From contig NC_053393.1 of assembly GCF_905171765.1 (NCBI RefSeq), positions 66,619,371 to 66,683,370 of the forward strand: a DNA stretch of 64,000 nt, in the 5' to 3' direction. Every line of letters starts with the position of its first letter. The stretch's first letter is position 1. Origin of the DNA: Bufo bufo (taxonomy: Eukaryota > Chordata > Amphibia > Anura > Bufonidae). A program made the position numbers and the translations under genes. Below the pieces are notes generated by a model, which saw only the letters and a list, made by a program, of their open reading frames with translations, had not been told where the DNA came from and did not search any database. Positions 21,926 to 35,842 of the stretch are shown here, piece after piece.

Positions 21926-23020
21926 GCAGGGCGCTGTGGATGACACTGTTAAGGGAGTGGAGTGCTGTGGTGACAGTTCAGGGGGCAGGTAGGGGCAGGT
22001 AGGTTGGCCATTTAGGCCACTCTCAAAAGATGGACTTAAAAACCCCGCCCCCAGAAACAGCTAAGTCACACCCAAATCTGGTTAGGCCATGCCCCTCCCA
22101 CTCCGCAGCCGACAGGGTTTGAAATAATGAAGGTAAAAATCTACTTCTGTCAGCTTCAGGGGTGGGAAGGACGGTGACTTTCTCCCTGCAGCTCACGCTC
22201 AGACAGTACAGTGCTGCTGTCTCAGAGTGAACTGTTCAAAAGGACATCCCTGCGTGAGATATTCCCCAAAAATGCATTAGCCAATAGAAGCCTGGTCACA
22301 TGACCCTTATCATCCAATATAAGCTTGCAGGCCCTTAGTCTCCACATACACACAGATTTACACCAGGTTTCCATAACAACCCAGGCAATTTTCTTCACTG
22401 CTGTAGGTCAGCTTTAAAGGGGCAGAGCGCTGTGGATGACACTGTTATAGTGGATACTGTCGATATCTTTTAATGACATACACAAACATTAAATGAAATA
22501 GATGAAATATACCAGTGCGAAGCCAAGTACTTCTGTTAGTTATGATATATTTAGATACTGTGGATACTTTTGAAACAGAAAACATTTCACAAGGTTTCAG
22601 GCTGCAGTCTTGGTTCCTTCATTCATTTCATTTGTAACCTACTCCTAGTTTCAGAAATTTTTGTGCTACTGTGTCACTCACAGAAATATATACTGGATCT
22701 GTGTGTCCAGGATGCTGGTGCCTTTTCCCTGAAAACTGCCTTGTGAGTGCTTTCCTCCCCATCTGCAGTCTGTGTGAGCTGCTCTGCTTGGATGCTTTCC
22801 CTCATCTTCACACACATCTGCTATGTACAACCCCCACCCCCCCCTTCCCCACACCACCAACAGTGAGAGAACAGAGGGGAGAGCAGAGAAAGCTATCAAA
22901 AACATGAGCAGAAGTCGAAGGGATTTTAGTCAGCAGTACAAAATGCAGGTGTACATCTTGATTTAGAACTTAATCCATGTTACAAACACCACTGGAATAT
23001 CTAGAAAGTAACATACTTCT
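21926..23020. other. Non-coding, unclassified
   Basis: A ~30-bp direct repeat (GCGCTGTGGATGACACTGTTA) occurs at about 21930 and 22427, roughly 500 bp apart, which suggests a repeat remnant. The 78-codon frames near 22680-22900 are not convincing. Confidence 0.4.
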
Positions 23021-23054
23021 AACAAGTATTCAGAACCTTTACTTGGGACTTAGT

Positions 23055-23777
23055 TTAAAGGGATTCTCCGGGAATTAAGAAAATGAAAATACTTAAATGT
23101 TACTTTATTATAAATATATTCTCAAATACCTTTCATTATTTATAATGGCTAGTTTGTCTAGGGATCAATCATCAGGGGAAACAAAATGGCTGCTGTCCCA
23201 TTAGTTCACACAAAACCTGTCCTGATCACACATGAGAATAAGTTACTTTACAACACTGAGGTAAAGATATGCCTCCTCCTCCTTCTCCTCCTCTCTACTT
23301 GTCAGGGATTATGATACTGAATACAGATGATAAGAACTTTAGCTGAATCTCTGGGGAATTTAGTTCATGAGGAGACATGAAGTACAGAGAGGACGGACAT
23401 GACAGACTGTGGTAATGGAGACTGTAAACAAGTGCTGCTGCTCATCAGCCACACCTCACCCTCCTCTCATGTTTCCTCCTCATCTCCATTCACAGAGATT
23501 CACCTGTATTCAGGATCATGATTCCTGACAAGAAGAGCAGAGAGGAGGACGAGGCAGCACTATGGCTCATTGTGGTGAAGTAACTTGTCCTGCTGTGTGA
23601 TTAGGACAGGTTTTGTGTGTACTGATAGGATGGTGGCCATTTTATTTCTCCTAATGATTGCTGCCTAGACAAAACAAGCCATTCTAAGTAATGAAAGGCA
23701 TTTGTGAATATACAGTATTTATTATAAAATAATAATTAAGTATTTTCATTTTTTTAATTCCCGGAGAACCCCTTTAA
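23055..23777. mobile_element. T2/Kolobok-like foldback MITE, 723 bp
   Basis: A near-complete palindrome: the left end TTAAAGGGATTCTCCGGGAA is mirrored by TTCCCGGAGAACCCCTTTAA on the right. Inverted similarity runs inwards through AAAATGGCTGCTG versus its complement GGTGGCCATTTT, and through CCTGTCCTGAT versus its complement. The centre is near 23415. Both ends fit the TTAAAGGRR signature described for the Xenopus T2 (Kolobok) MITEs, with TTAA as the target duplication. No coding capacity. It interrupts the Tc1-A remnant, so it is the younger of the two. Confidence 0.82.
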
Positions 23778-23794
23778 GCACCTTTGGAAGTATC

Positions 23795-24870
23795 ACAGCC
23801 TCCAGTCTTCTTAGGTATGTGGGTCACAAGGTTTGCACACCTGGATTTGGGGATTTTCTGCAGATCCTCTCAAGCTCTGTTACTTTAGATGGCGACCCTC
23901 GGTGAATAGTCATTTTCAGGTCTGTCCAGGGCTGTGGCTGGGCCACTAAAGGACATTCAGAGAGTTGTCCCTAAGCCACTCCTGTGCTGTATTGGCTGTG
24001 TGCTTGGGGTCATCAACTTGTTTGAAGGTAAACCTTCTGCCCATTCTGAAGTCGAGAGCACTCTGGATCAGGTTTTTATTAGGAATATCACTGTGCTTTG
24101 TTTCATTCAGCTTTCCCTCAACACTGACCAATCTCACTGTCCCTGCCATTGAAAAAACACCCCCATAGCATGATGCTGCCACCAGCATGCTTCACTTTAA
24201 TGATGACATTGGGCAGTGCTTCATTTTCTCCAAACATGACACATAAAATTGAGATCAAAACATTCAAATTTGGTTTAATCAGACCAGAGTATATGGTTTC
24301 TCACAGTCAGTGTCCTTTAGGTGCTTTCTTTTCAAACTTTAAATGTGTATTTTACTGAAGAGAGGCTTCTTTCTGGCCATTTTGGCTTAAAGCCCAGATT
24401 GGTGAAATGCTGCAGCGATGGTTGACCTTCTGGAAGTTTCTCCAATCTGCACACAGGATTTTTACAGCTGAGCCAAAATGAGCATTGTGTTCTTTGTCAC
24501 CTCTCTTGCCAAGGCCCTTTTTCTGTGATTACTTAGTTTTGTGGGGCGGCCAGCTCTAGGAAGAGTCCTAGTTGTTCAAAACTCCTTCTATTTAAGAATT
24601 ATGGAGGCCACTGTGCTCTTTGTAACTTTCAGCGCAGCATAAATATTTTGTGCCTTTCCCCAGATCTGTACCTTCACACACTCCTGTCTCTGGGCCCTAC
24701 AGGCAGTTCTTTCCTCCTCATGACTTGTTTTTTGCTCTGATATGCATTGTCAGCTGTGAGAGCTTATATATACACGGGGCTGTGTCTTTCCAAATCAAGT
24801 CTATTCAACTGAATTTACCACAGGAGGACTCCAATCAGGGTGTAGAAACATCTCAAAGATGATCAAGGAA
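23795..24870 (-). pseudogene. Tc1-A transposase remnant
   Basis: The minus-strand frame 23946-24188 retains recognisable Tc1 DDE transposase sequence: LVSVEGKLNE, then IPNKNLIQSALDFRMGRR, then DDPKHTANTAQEWL, around the second catalytic Asp. The QD of the usual QQDNDPKH has become QVDDPKH. Flanking DNA contains antisense Tc1-like phrases but no continuous frame. Multiple stops and frameshifts make it an old, inactive copy. Confidence 0.7.
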
Positions 24871-25082
24871 AATAGGAGGCCCCCAGAGCTACATTTCAAG
24901 TGTCATAGCAAAAGGTCTGAAAACTTCTATCCATGCAAACAATAAAATTATTTTTTATTTTTTGTATTAAGAAGGACTGAGTGCTGATGGAAGTAAAGTT
25001 GATATATTTTTTTTAGCACAAGGCCACAGCATAACAAAATGTGAAAAAGTGAAATGGTTTGAAGACTTTCCGAATTCACTAA

Positions 25083-26500
25083 TTACAGGATAAGTTCTGG
25101 GGAGTTGTCTCATCAAAGATATCCATTTTCAAAATGGGGTGATCAGCTAATCCTGATTCAATTTCTCACGGCACACAACTGGAGGAAGCTACATCGAGCC
25201 AGACATTTTCCATGTAGCAGCCTCTACGGGTAAAATGAACGTCTGCTTTTGCAATGCAAGGATGGCTGAAATCCATGAGGCATGGTTCAGTTTGAATAAT
25301 TTCTTTTTGATATAGGGGCCTTTAAAAATAAGCCAATTACAGCGTGTCCCACAGCTGGGACTCCCCGAGATCAGCTGCAATCTTTCTAGTAGTGCCTGCA
25401 GTAAATGTTCAATTTTACAGCAGTGCCTCCTCAGGGGAAATTAAGTATTACACAGCAATAGGCTGTTTGGGTGATATGCATATGTGACAGGTCCTCCAGA
25501 GTGAAAGATGCTCATTTTAGCCTCTATCTACTCTGCCAGTAATAGAAGTAATAGATGAGGAGATATGAGGATATAAATATGTGTTATCTAACAAAGGATA
25601 TCCCTTTAATAAATGAATATTTGTAGAAGTGTCGAGTGAAAGATGGCCAAATGGATGTTTTCTTCTCCAAAAGTCTACAAATATTTTAGAAAGCTTGACT
25701 CTAAAGCTAGAGGTCTGTTTTCAATAGCATTTCTAGATCAGAATTATGGTCTATATTGGCTTGGCATACAAGATATCTCTTCACCCCTGTGGACAGACCA
25801 CATGTATATTTAATGCTCTGTGCTAGGGCTGTAGAATGTTACAGCGCCCAACAAAAGTATCTTATTAGCAAGACTGGGAGAACACATTATCTCAAGTGAC
25901 AGATATTGGCTCCAGATTTATCTTTTCGAGCGCTAGTAAAAAGAACTGAATGATATTGATGTTGTATTCACGTTACATTCACTGGTTTTGAATGGTCTGT
26001 TGTTTATTCTGACCTCCTCATCTGTTGTCTCTTCCAAGTTGGATAATTTGCTATTAAGTATGCAGCACATTTATTGGCTGCTTTCTTTCTTCTAGATCTA
26101 GACAATACCAACTCCTTCCTTTCTTCAATATGGTCAGAGCTAATTCTTCCTTCTATCTATATACACAATTTTATGACATTGATCCTCATTTTGGCACAGA
26201 CGCTCAGCGCACACTCTGAGCCCCACTTTTAGTATTCTGAGAAATGTTCTCAGTGTATGCTATAAATGTATCTATAGGGTTTTATTCACCCAATATGTTG
26301 TGTTTGAGTATGTATACCTTTATTTCTATTGGATGAAATATGTCGATGTATGCTTATGCAGTGGCATACGTTGGTGCCTTTAGTCTGAGATAAACATTGG
26401 TAGGGTATACCGCCGATAAGCTCAAGCTTGGAATACAAGGAGCCCTAATCAATCTTACAAATTTAAATACCTCTTAGTAATAGTGTATAAATTTACCCCC
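25083..26500. other. Non-coding, nothing recognised
   Basis: No coding signature, RNA gene or repeat structure was visible over 1.4 kb. This may be older unique intergenic DNA. Confidence 0.45.
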
Positions 26501-26504
26501 AGGC

Positions 26505-27050
26505 CTATGATCATATAAAGGACTGCCTTTTGAAAGAACAATATGAGCATACATACTTTGAGTGCCTTCTAAAGACACCCTACGGGGTACATCTACTACA
26601 GGTTGAGAACATTAGACCAAGAAAGCACATTCTTCTATTTTCCAATCTTTCCATAGATTTTTTGGTCATGCTTACCTTTCATAACCACATACTGTATGTG
26701 TACAGATCATAGCCTCTCATGTGGTCCACGCGCTCCAAACCTTCTGCTGCCATCATCATTCTCATCATCATTGGTGTATTGTTCTGTCCTCAACTCTATT
26801 TACGCCCCATCCTTACTAACGTATACAGGGCTATGGAATCTATGGAAAGATTGGAAAATAGAAGAATGTGTTTTCTTGGTCTAAGGTTCTCAACCTGTAG
26901 TAGGTGTACCCCATAGGGTGTCTTTAGAAGGCACTCAATGTACGTATGCTCATATTGTGCTTTCAAAAGGCAGTCCTGTATATGATCATTGGTGTATTGT
27001 TCTATGTCCTCAACTCTATTCACGCCCCATCCTTACTAACATAATGACAT
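26505..27050. repeat. Inverted plus direct duplication
   Basis: A ~165-bp segment (26505-26680) recurs inverted at about 26830-27000, so nearly the same hypothetical peptide can be read from both arms (YEHTY-ECLLKTPYGVHLLQ). In addition, ATTGGTGTATTGTTCT plus the ~45 bp after it occurs in direct orientation at about 26770 and 26990. I infer a foldback element or a local duplication with inversion, not a gene. Confidence 0.75.
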
Positions 27051-29393
27051 ACTATCTGGACAGGCCACTGTCTCTTACATACACAGTCCTCCTGATACTT
27101 CCATAGCCTCATTAGTTAAGGTGTTCTATTCTTGCTTACTTTAAAGGAAATGTAGGCGAACAAAAAATCATAAAATCTTCAACTTATTCTCTATGGAAAC
27201 AGGTATTGTTAAGCAAAAACAACATGATTACATTTTGTGTGGTTTTTTTTGACGGCATAAAAAAAAAATCCCTCCCTTTACAGGCTAACACTATTTGCAC
27301 AGCTGAAAAGTAATCACTGATAATTACTAATTATGAATTATGATAAATTTTAGAACGTTGGTTTTATGGTGGCAGAAAATTATGCACATGTTATTATGTA
27401 CTATATCTGGCGCAAATGGCGCTACATGTATTTTATGAATTTATTGTATATATAAATATGAATTTTAAATTTGCTATCAATTGGTACTTGTGTATGCAAA
27501 TGCTTTAACCCTCTATAAATATGCATTGTGACTTTGTATATGTTGCTTGGGAATGGTTCCAGTAAGTGGACCGAAACGTTGCACGGGTAAATAAAGGATT
27601 TCACATTTTTCACCATCTGGAAGTGCTGCGGTTTCTTCTTTTTTTATATAAACAACTGTGGTCGAGTTTGTTCTCGCTGGCACTCCTCTTCAATATCAAG
27701 ATGTGCTGCCCTGGATTCGTTTTCCTCTGATATATATATATATCTAGCAATGGGAGCTCTAAATCCTCTTTATAAACATTCCAGTAAACTCTACAATCCT
27801 GTCTGCCCACAGTCTACTAGGTGAAAGCCTAAGATCCTACTGCAATAATAAAGTAGTATGAAGTAAGTTGCTTAGCTCCCCCTAGTGGTGGATGCAGGCA
27901 GCCATAATTTTGTCATTTCACTTTATTTGTCTATGCAGGGGGATTGGCATCAGGTGAAATATTATTTAGGGTACATATACACATAGCAGTAATAGTGGAG
28001 TGGGAAGTTGTAAATTCTAAACCGCAAATATCTCACTTTTGCCGTACATGTGGTGGCAGTTTAGAATAAGAATACTGTTTTTGCATAACAATTTCTTCTA
28101 TGCTTTGTTGAATACATGCAAAGTAGGGTACATCATTATGCACCAAGTATTTTTAATGGGGTTGTCCAGTCTCTTTTTCTAGCAACCCACTAATCAGCCG
28201 TTATGTGTAGCTCCATTGCCAGAAGTCAGCGCTCATGTTACACTGCACCGTCAACATTGTAGTGGACAGCGCTGTTCTCACTGGAGGCAGAAAAGCCTAT
28301 AGGGGTATATTATGGATCTTACCTATAGGCAGTGTGCCATCGCATACGTAACCATCTCCAAGAACTCTAATAGTTTTCCATGCATTACACTATAGGTAAA
28401 AATTGTGTGAGCTGAATTCAGCCCATTCATTTGTACGTAGATTTTTGACATGTCAGTGCCATCACACTTAGCTTTAAAAAACTAGAATAAAAAGTGAACA
28501 AAAGGTGATATCTTGCTTTGGGCAGAGCAGAGGTATAGCTGGCATGGGGGAAACAATCAGTCCACTGCACTAACCTTATATCTAAGTACCCTGGCCAAGG
28601 CTAAATGATTTGGATGCATCCCAACGGCAGCCAGCACCTGAAGCACATGCCTCGGTATCCCTCCGCCAGCTATGCCCCTGCTTTGGAGATAACACATGCA
28701 TTAGTATATATATAAAAATGTGCAAAAACCAAAGTAAGTGCAGGACAGCAGAACTAGGCTGTGCTGGGGTCATAAATCCATAAAACAATAGTATATCCAT
28801 CTACAAGAGGAGTACGCTTTACTAGAAGCATGGTGTAAATAATTCATTTGTGGAGATATCTTAAAATAACCATCGAATTGCCATGTCCACATAACCAAGA
28901 CCATAAACCAGGCCTACGAGCTTCCTGAGTACTGTCTGCCGCACATATCACTTATTTAAAGATGTTGTCTGGTCTAGGAAACCCATTTTCATATACTAGA
29001 TTAGAGAATTCTGAGATAATGTGGATGTATTAGTCAGGGACACTACAAAGAGCATCTCTTTTTCTGGAGGACCCAACATTTCAGTACATTACACATACAG
29101 TGAATTGAAGAACTGTGTAATGTTTTATTGTCCATGTGGTGGCGCTGTAGTAATACTAGACGCCTACAATAAGATTGCCCTATGAGTTACAGTTGATGAC
29201 TGGGGGTCACAGCACTGGGACAATATAAAACCTCATTCAAACAGTGAGACATAGGACTTGGACCCTGCACTGCACCCCATGATTCAAGTGAACCAAATAA
29301 CCTGGTTCTATGCTGATCTAAGTTAAGCTCACTTGAACCATGTGGGTCCCAGTATTTGCGACCCTATGACATCTTCTATCCTCTCCTGACTTG
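27051..29393. other. Non-coding stretch, nothing assigned
   Basis: It holds a short TATATATATATA run near 27732. A TTAAAGGAA motif at ~27142 resembles a T2 end but has no partner. The phrase GGACCGAAACGTTGCACGGG near 27570 is followed by AATAAAGG. No gene is supported. Confidence 0.4.
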
Positions 29394-29394
29394 T

Positions 29395-29757
29395 CTGTTT
29401 TAGTTATTACTTCCAGTTTGAAATAACAATTCTGGAGCATGTATTCTTATTACTCTATCAATTACCATTCCTTTATTATTCCTGCTAGATGTTATGAATA
29501 AATTGCTAGCAGTCTATATTGAAGGTCCAGATGGGTGTCACCAGTAGGGGGGGTGGCCCTGCACAGTCTGAACCGATTGGATAGTGTCAGACTGTGCAGG
29601 GACACACCTCCAACTGGAAGCACCTATCTGAACCTTCACTGAAAACTGTTAGTAATTAATTTATTCTATCAGGAATAATAAAGGAATGTCACAACATAGA
29701 GTCATGAGAATAGGTGCTCCAGGAGGAAGATGCAAGAAGTTACTAAAAACCTTTTTT
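29395..29757. repeat. Palindromic foldback element, about 360 bp
   Basis: CCCTGCACAGTCTGA (29557-29571) and its exact complement (29587-29601) flank a 15-bp loop. Pairing extends outwards through AGGTGTGTC-like segments, CATTCCTTTATTATTCC (29465-29481) with its complement (29672-29688), and TCTGGAGCA with TGCTCCAGG, to about 29398 and 29757. It is probably a non-autonomous MITE; no coding capacity and no clear duplication seen. Confidence 0.75.
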
Positions 29758-30090
29758 GGTCAATGCTTTCTCCCAGAAGTAGCCATGTATTCTAAATGTA
29801 TGTGATGCCATTGGATGCCATTAGATGCAGTCCAGGCCCCAAAGTGCATTGGGGGCAGGGTCAATGCACAAAATGGTTGTAATGTTGTAGAAAAGGAGTG
29901 GGGGCTTCATACAAAGGGGACATGTCCACACTTACTCTCCCCCAAGCCAACTATGAAATCTTTGCAAATATGCATTAAAAAAGCTAAAAAAAACAAACAA
30001 AAAACACTTCCAAATAATGCTGTTAAAAGTTCTTGAAAAGGATGTGTCTGAACAAGCTCTATATGAGGCACATTTTAGTGATATCTAAAG
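29758..30090. other. Unclassified spacer
   Basis: It contains a 73-codon frame (29815-30036) without family resemblance, ending in an A-rich run. Nothing is supported as a gene. Confidence 0.4.
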
Positions 30091-30094
30091 TGGT

Positions 30095-30330
30095 TATTGA
30101 AGGTTTGTGAATCCTTCAGAAATGTATATCTTTCTGCATAAATTTGACCTAAGTCCTAAAAGTAGATAAAGATCAAAGTAATGAGTCAAAATATTAGACT
30201 AGTGATTATTTATTGACTGGTGATATACTTATTGAGGAAAATGGTCCAATATCACATGAAAAAAGTATGTGAACCTTTAGTATTAGCAGATAATTTGAAG
30301 GTGAAATTAGAGTCTGTGTTTTTAATCAAT
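30095..30330. repeat. Tc1-like terminal remnant
   Basis: It includes TTTGTGAATCCTTCAGAAAT, then TCTGCATAAATTTGACCTAA, and at ~30262 AAAAAGTATGTGAACCTTTA. These resemble outer and inner parts of a Tc1 terminal repeat. The first part also matches the complement of 54310-54385. No transposase is present. Confidence 0.5.
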
Positions 30331-30334
30331 GGTG

Positions 30335-30604
30335 TTGTAACGGGGAGGCGGCGACGCGCTCGCCCCCTGCAGCGCCGCCGTCATCCTATCCCTGAGGAGG
30401 AGGGAGGACGTGGCCGGCAGCCTCGTCTCCATAGTAACAAGGGGGAGGGAGGACCCAGCCGCGCACGCCTCCTCAGCTTGGCCGGCGTCCTTTATTGCCT
30501 AGACAACGAGCAGGGTGGGAACTGAGCGCTGATGCAATGAGTCGGCGCTCAGGTGTTTAGATCTAATGGACATGGGTCACGTGAGGCAGGCCACGTCACG
30601 TTAC
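30335..30604 (+). repeat. GC-rich LTR-like fragment abutting hAT-2
   Basis: From TGTTGTAACGGGGAGGCGGCG onward the DNA becomes strongly GC-rich, in sharp contrast to both neighbours, until hAT-2 begins at 30605. It resembles the 5' part of an LTR (TGTAACGGGG-type start), but this is a composition-based guess. It could belong to the Gypsy-A copy that reappears after hAT-2. Confidence 0.3.
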
Positions 30605-30988
30605 TAGTGTTAATCAAGCACCAAAATGCTTGAGTGCTTGAGTAGAACACCTAGGGATGCTCGGGTGCTCGGTAGAGCACCCGAGCACAATGGAAGTCAA
30701 TGGGAGAACCCGAGCATTAAACCAGGCACCCCCTGCTCTGAAGAGAGGAGGGTGTCTGGTTCATAGGAAAAGGTCAGAAATTGATGGAAACACCACTGAA
30801 ATGGTTCGGGAACAGCATGGGGAGGATGTCTGGATGCATCTTGGACTCCCAGGTCGCTGCTGGGAACGATGTTGTCCGAGTAGTACGCCACTTTTACAGA
30901 CTGACAATAATACGCACAAAACCAAAGATAAAATCGATTTTAGAGGAAAAATTGTTAGGAAACATTCTTTCCTGTATATTTACTTATA

Positions 30989-32607
<1,619 letters not shown>

Positions 32608-32624
32608 TATATAAAGTGCACGTG

Positions 32625-33070
32625 CTGCCAAAAATTACAAGGAAGAGGCACTCCGATAAAACCTGTATATCACATAAAGGAGGGCCTCATTCACATTGTG
32701 GTACAATTGTTCAGATAGTGGGACTCCTACACTCATAAAGTCTATGCACTAAGGGAAATGGCTGCCAAAAATTACAAGGAACCGGCACTCCAATACACCC
32801 TTTATTACACATAAAGGAGGGCATCATACACAGCCTTGAAAAATTATGATTGATGGCCTGCTGGTGATCCTCTAAAACATTAGGGGTGAGGGCCTGCTGC
32901 TGAGCTGACCATCTAAAAAATGTTGTGGGCGAGGGCCTGCTGCCGAGCTGACCATCTAAAAAATGTTGTGGGCGAGGGCCTGCTGGCGAGCTGACCATCT
33001 AAACTTTTAGGGGTGAGGCTCTGCTGCTGAGCTGACCCTCTAAAACATTAGGAGCGAGGGCAGCCTAATA
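32625..33070 (-). repeat. hAT-2 3' subterminal repeats
   Basis: Sequence matching the hAT-1 3' flank (CCAAAAATTACAAGGAA twice, near 32632 and 32766) is followed by about five 41-42-bp units (GGCCTGCTGCTGAGCTGACC, TCTAAAA) from ~32846. This is fewer than in hAT-1, so array length varies between copies. Confidence 0.8.
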
Positions 33071-33206
33071 AGCATGTTGATATGATGGAGGAGGAGGACG
33101 AGAAAAGGGAGATTGAACCATATACCTTTTTTAGTGGTGGAAGGGGTGCATGGGAATACAGTGTATTCAATACACCATAAAAGCCACGTTTAGAGTGCCT
33201 TTATGT

Positions 33207-35620
33207 TCAGCCGCTTTCCTCTGGTGGAGTAGAGAAGTCAGGGGCAATCCAGGCCTTGTTCATTTTTATAAGAGTCAACCTGTCAGCATTTTCAGTTGAC
33301 AGATGGATGCGCTTATCAGTTATTATGCCCCCAGCAGCACTAAATACACGCGGAGCAGGCCAGCACCTCCAAGATGTAGAGCGCCAGTTCGTGCCACGTG
33401 TCAAGCGTGGACACCCAATAGTTGTAAGGCACACAGGGATCACTGAGGACGCTGACACGGTCTGCTACGTACTCCTTCACTGTCTTCCAAAATGTTTCCC
33501 TCCTTGTGACACTAGGCCGCGCATCAGGTTGAGGGTGCTGGCGGGGTGTCATAAAACTGTCCCAGGCCTTTTAGAGTGTTGCCCTGCCTCTGTTGGAACT
33601 GCTGTGTGCTCCCCTTGTCTCCCCTCCTCGGTTGGCCAAGGAACTGCGTACTCTGCCGCCAGCGTTGTCAACTGGAAATTTTTTGAGAAATTTTTCCACA
33701 AGGACCTTCTGGTCTTGCACCATTTTGCTCGTCCTCTCCACCACAGGAATAAAATCAGCCATGTGTGCCAGAGTCCCAAAAGACAAGACTTTGCTGTCCT
33801 CATCAGGAGGATGACTCTCAATCTCCTCATCCTCTTCTTTCTCTTCTACCCATCCACTCTGAACAGTTAGAATAAAACTTCCATGAGTACTACCCTCTGT
33901 AGCGGAGGCAACCGTCTCCTGCTCCTCCTCCTCATCCAATTCGCGCTGAGAAGACGAACTGAGGGTGGTCTGGCTATCACCCTCTGTACTTTCTTCCCCC
34001 ATTTCCACCTCTTCCACATGCAAAGCATCCGCATTAATTGTGAGCAGCGAGCGTTTGAGTAGACACAGAAGTGAGATGGTTACGCTAATAATAGCGTTAT
34101 CGCCGCTAACCATCTGTGTGGATTCTTCAAAGTTGCGTAAAACCTCACAGAGGTCAGACATCCATGTCCACTCCTCGCTTGTGAAGAGAGGAAGCTGACT
34201 GGAAAGGCGACGACCATGTTGCAGCTGGTATTTCACTACTGCCTTCTGCTGCTCACAAAGCCTGGCCAACATGTGGAACGTGGAAATCGAGCGCGTGCTC
34301 CGTGAAAAATATTGGGGACACCCACTCCCATCAGGCTGTGGAAAGCCTCAGTGTCCACAAGCCTAAATGACAACATTTCCAGGGCCAGCAATTTGGAAAG
34401 GTGCGCATTTAGTGCTATGGTCTGTGGGTGGGTGGCTGGCTATTTGTGCTTTCGTTCAAAGGCCTGGGGTATAGACATATGTACGCTGCGCTGGGACACA
34501 GAAGTGGATGTGCTAGCTGATAGTGCTTGCGAAGGTCCAGGTGCATGGCGGGAGGCATCCGAGCCTGCGTCTTGGACAGGGGATTGGCCAGCACGTAACA
34601 CAGGGGAAGAGGAGGCAGTGGTGTGACCCGCAGACACATATTGTGGACCCAGGCATTCGGCCCACCTATTAGGGTGCTTTGATGCCATGTGGCGGATCAT
34701 GCTCGTGGTGGTGAGGTTGCTAGTGTTCACGCCCCTGCTCATTTTGGTAAGGCACAGGTTGCAAATGACAATTCTTTTATCGTCCGCACTTTACTCAAAA
34801 AAGCGCTAGACTGCGGAACACCTACCCCATGGCAAGGGAGATTGCTGCAAGGTGGTGCTCCGGGGAACAGTTGCAGGCCTGTTTGGTGTGGCCCGCCTTC
34901 TCCCTTCTCCCACTGCCTCTTTCAGCCTGTTGCAGTGCTGCCGATCCCTCCACCTCTGTACTGCTTTCCGCGCTCGGCTTGCCACATTCCCAGTTTGGGC
35001 CAGTGACTTCATCGTTCAGCACCTCCTCTTCCACTTCCTCACTCTGGTCATCCTCCTGACTTGTTGACCTAACAACAACCTCAATTATTGACAACTGTGT
35101 GTCATCCTCATCATGAACCTCTTGAGACACTAATTGCGGTTGACTTATTGGCAACTGTGTCTCATTATCATCATCCACCTCGTGAAACACTAATTGCCGT
35201 TCCCCACCGTCATCTTCTTCTGAATGGCGATGAAAACAGCTCCTTGGAATATCAGAATGTGGGATCACTTGTTTGCCAAGACTCTCCAACTCTCCATGGT
35301 GGGTGAAGGAGTATCAGGTGAGGATTCTGTTGACCAGACTCTTGGCTACTGAGACTGGACTTTGTGCAAGACAGAGTGGTGCTTAACCGACTGGAAGCAT
35401 TATCTGCTGCAATCCAACCGACCACCTGGTCGCACTGGTCTGACTTCGAGAGTGGTGTCCTGCGCCGCCCTGCAAACTGGGACATGAAGCTAGGTATCGT
35501 GGATGAGTGTGTTTCTTGTGCTCTGGCAGCAGGCACAGTTTCACCACACCCAGGGCCACGGCCTCTGCGTGCACCATCAACACGGCCAATTCCCAGTCAC
35601 TTACTGCTCGCCTTGCGCAT
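33207..35620 (-). pseudogene. hAT-2 transposase, broken copy
   Basis: Read leftwards from ATG at 35620 (MRKASSK, then a stop): leader with SQFAGRRRT, acidic linker (34822-35289), BED finger (CNLCLTKMSRG, RHMASKH, 34742-34440), LVDTEAFHSLMG near 34340. A deletion joins directly to MLARLCEQQKAVV (34272), followed by an acidic region and GTLAHMADF (to 33571), then the dimerisation domain (YNYWVSTLDTW, RVFSAAGGIITDKR, 33552-33207). The whole RNase H core containing two catalytic Asp residues is missing. Several frameshifts and stops add to this. It shares family identity with hAT-1 throughout. Confidence 0.85.
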
Positions 35621-35842
35621 ATTAAATGGTATATATGCTTGCAAGTATGTCACATGTACAGTATCGCAGGTTTTGTAAGTGTATGCGCAAATAAAGTACA
35701 CAGAATGTCACAGATCTTTTTAGGATGTGCACACGTTAAACAGGAGGTATAGTGCATGTAATGTCGCTGTCACCACCGCCTAATAAAAAATTACACTGAA
35801 TGAATGTCACTGACATTTAGGATGCACAAAGGTTATACAGGA

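Larger units (their letters stand above)
23024..25082 (-). mobile_element. Tc1-A: decayed Tc1/mariner element carrying a MITE
   Basis: The left part has AAGTATTCAGAACCTTTACT and the right end reads GAAGACTTTCCGAATTCACT. Both are phrases of the Tc1 class with a GTATTCAGACCC / ACTTTCCGAAT-type inverted repeat. Transposase-like sequence on the minus strand lies between about 23795 and 24870. The T2-like MITE (23055-23777) sits inside it at a TTAA. The outer left terminus was not recognised. Confidence 0.65.

Noticed and set aside
27142..27150. TTAAAGGAA as the start of another T2 MITE
   Set aside because: No matching inverted end or arm complementarity was found downstream.
33256..33870. 204-codon plus-strand frame
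   Set aside because: It is antisense to the hAT-2 transposase dimerisation domain, which is recognisable on the minus strand.
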